From the NCBI GenBank assembly GCA_024227975.1, contig JAAETV010000331.1, positions 1 through 7,032 on the forward strand: DNA of 7,032 nucleotides, given 5' to 3'. The notes beneath the pieces were generated by a model, which saw nothing but the letters and a program-made list of their open reading frames with translations, searched no databases and was not told the origin of the DNA. The stretch comes from Actinomycetes bacterium (GTDB taxonomy: Bacteria > Actinomycetota > Acidimicrobiia > Acidimicrobiales > SZUA-35). This document shows, in pieces, positions 5,741 through 7,032 of the stretch; position 1 is the first letter of the stretch; every line of letters starts with the position of its first letter. Position numbers and translations under genes: made by a program.

Positions 5741-6991
5741 ATGGGAACACAGGTGACTCGACGGATCGGTCTCTCACTAGGAGCCGACATCTGCTGGCCG
5801 AAATGCTTCGAGGACATCCTCACCCGCTGGGACCCGGCCCTGCGCCTCGGTGATGACACGGTCCGCTTCGAGGTCGAGCGGGTCTCGATCGAGCCCTTCG
5901 ATCTACGCAAACCAGTCGACTACGACGTCGTCATTGATCGATTGACCCATTGGCACGCCAACACCCGTGAGTGGATCAAGAAGGCGATCCTGCTCGACGA
6001 CCTCTATGTGTTCAACAACCCGTGGTCGGTCCAGTCGATGGAGAAACAGACCACCTACTGCGCCATGATGCGGTTGGGGCTGCCGGTCCCCGAGACCTGG
6101 ATGGTGCCACCGAAGGAATATGAGGAAACGGCGGATCTGGAACCAACCCTGCAGCGCTACGCCTCCCTGTTCGATCTCGAATCCATTGGTGAGGTCCTGG
6201 GCTACCCCTTGTTCATGAAGCCCTACGACGGTGGAGGTTGGGTTGGCGTATCCAAGGTCGATGATGCCGAGGAGCTAGAAGCGGCCTATGACACCAGCGG
6301 CAAGTTCCTGATGCATCTGCAGAAGGGGGTCGACCCTTGGGATCACTTCGTCCGTTGTGTCGGCGTCGGTCCCCAGCTCCGAGTCATCAACTACGACCCT
6401 GATGCCCCCCTCCATGGCCGCTACACCGACACATTCGACCACCTCCCAGCGAGCGATCTGGCCCAGCTGAGGGCCATGACGCTCACCATCAACACCTTCT
6501 TCGGCTGGGACTTCAACTCGTGCGAGTGCTTGGGCGGAGATGGCGCCTGGAGTCCCATCGACTATGCCAATCCCTGCCCGGACTCCCAGGTGACTTCACT
6601 GCATCGCCACTTTCCGTGGTTGGTGCTGGCCAAGCTTCGGTGGGCCATGTTCTGCGCCGCCACTGATCGGCCGTTTCGCAAGAATCTCGACTGGCAGCCG
6701 TTTTTTGACATCGCCGCCACCGATACCGACTACCAAGACAAGCTCGAGGCGTACGGTCAGTTGGCCGAGCAGCACTTCGACACCGACGCCTTCCAAGAGT
6801 TCTGTGATGAGCACCTGGGCCCGTTGGAAGAAGTCGCTTGGGAGTACTTCTCCAGCGATGACGCCAAGGCCGCTGTGCGTGAGAAGGTGACGGCGTTGTA
6901 TCCCGACAACGAGGTGGAGGAGTTCACCGAGCGCTTCTGGGCTGCGATCCAGACGTGGCGGGACGAGGACTCACCGGCGGCCTTGTCATGA
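5741..6991 (+). CDS. Third ATP-grasp protein, RimK-like type, with an acidic helical C-terminal tail
   Basis: A 416-residue cytoplasmic protein not closely related to the tandem pair. After an N-terminal alpha/beta domain (RRIGLSLGADICWP, 7-20; YDVVIDRLTHW, 61-71) it has FNNPWSVQSMEKQ (91-103), where the Asn-Pro then Lys arrangement matches the RimK/glutathione-synthetase branch of ATP-grasp. The ATP-binding lysine is Lys160 in LFMKPYDGGGWVGV (157-170). HFVRCVGVGPQLRVI (202-216) supplies the arginines typical of this branch. Glu262 in CECLG, Asp274 and Asn277 in IDYANPCPDS (273-282) are the likely metal ligands, so the site looks competent. Residues about 300-416 form a long, Asp/Glu-rich, mostly helical extension with several Trp and Phe residues and no motif I recognise. 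An in-frame TGA at 5723-5725 limits the start: ATG 5741 is the first option, GTG 5753 a plausible alternative. The gene lies 11 bases after the hydrolase and overlaps the next start by four bases. Likely a ligase of the same pathway; substrate unknown. Confidence 0.87.
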   Translation: MGTQVTRRIGLSLGADICWPKCFEDILTRWDPALRLGDDTVRFEVERVSIEPFDLRKPVDYDVVIDRLTHWHANTREWIKKAILLDDLYVFNNPWSVQSMEKQTTYCAMMRLGLPVPETWMVPPKEYEETADLEPTLQRYASLFDLESIGEVLGYPLFMKPYDGGGWVGVSKVDDAEELEAAYDTSGKFLMHLQKGVDPWDHFVRCVGVGPQLRVINYDPDAPLHGRYTDTFDHLPASDLAQLRAMTLTINTFFGWDFNSCECLGGDGAWSPIDYANPCPDSQVTSLHRHFPWLVLAKLRWAMFCAATDRPFRKNLDWQPFFDIAATDTDYQDKLEAYGQLAEQHFDTDAFQEFCDEHLGPLEEVAWEYFSSDDAKAAVREKVTALYPDNEVEEFTERFWAAIQTWRDEDSPAALS

Positions 6992-7032
6992 GCCACCTCT
7001 CCCAGAGCTGGTTCTCCTCACGACTACGACGA
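6988..7032 (+). CDS. Start of a further operon gene, first 15 codons, runs off the right edge
   Basis: ATG at 6988 overlaps the TGA of the preceding gene in an ATGA, the same arrangement as between the first two operon genes, and the frame stays open to the window end. The visible peptide begins MSHLSQSWFSSRLRR. The Ser-Trp-Phe-Ser-Ser-Arg-Leu run vaguely resembles the start of small alpha/beta-hydrolase esterases that accompany ATP-grasp genes, but 15 residues cannot support a function. No strong Shine-Dalgarno is present, which fits translational coupling. Confidence 0.5.
   Translation, partial: MSHLSQSWFSSRLRR

Noticed and set aside
5638..5853. Small plus-strand open frame of 71 codons spanning the hydrolase/third ATP-grasp junction
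   Set aside because: Most of it overlaps conserved coding sequence of both neighbours in another frame, its translation is low in complexity, and the ATG at 5722 within it has no ribosome binding site.
1002..6991. Cyanophycin synthesis and degradation operon
   Set aside because: No ATP-grasp protein here carries the Mur-ligase-like half of cyanophycin synthetase, and the S51-like domain is fused to an esterase. Only the ligase-plus-S51 logic is similar.

Overview
This window is compact, GC-rich, almost gap-free bacterial DNA. It reads like an actinobacterial chromosome. The GC-biased codon use, the ATG starts with little or no leader, and the style of the ATP-grasp and glycogen synthase proteins fit a member of the Acidimicrobiia or a relative, but the taxon is inference. 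No RNA gene, insertion sequence, CRISPR array or clear terminator is visible, and no stretch over 300 bases lacks a gene.

Layout. (1) On the minus strand, from position 1003 off the left edge, lies the N-terminal part of a GT5 glycogen/starch synthase (GlgA-like). Its reading frame may be disturbed in the last 25 bases. (2) Head-to-head with it, with the two ATG codons sharing two bases, a plus-strand operon begins at 1002 and runs off the right edge. In order it encodes two adjacent paralogous ATP-grasp ligases (1002-2258 and 2255-3484), a 745-residue protein that joins a peptidase-S51-like domain to an early-set plus Fes-type alpha/beta-hydrolase esterase (3492-5729), a third ATP-grasp protein of a different, RimK-like type (5741-6991), and the first 15 codons of another gene (from 6988). 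Junctions are a 4-base ATGA overlap, a 7-base gap, an 11-base gap and a second 4-base ATGA overlap, so the genes are very probably co-transcribed.

How the genes may work together. Three carboxylate-activating ATP-grasp enzymes followed by a two-headed serine hydrolase suggest a pathway that makes an amide, peptide or ester product and trims, releases or recycles it. The pairing of ATP-grasp ligases with an S51-like hydrolase recalls the cyanophycin synthetase/cyanophycinase pair, but neither cyanophycin enzyme is present here. The early-set domain in the esterase and the divergent glycogen synthase leave a carbohydrate-linked product or glycogen-associated role open. The substrate cannot be read from the sequence. 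The operon appears to be driven by a leaderless promoter buried in the 5' end of the glycogen synthase gene.
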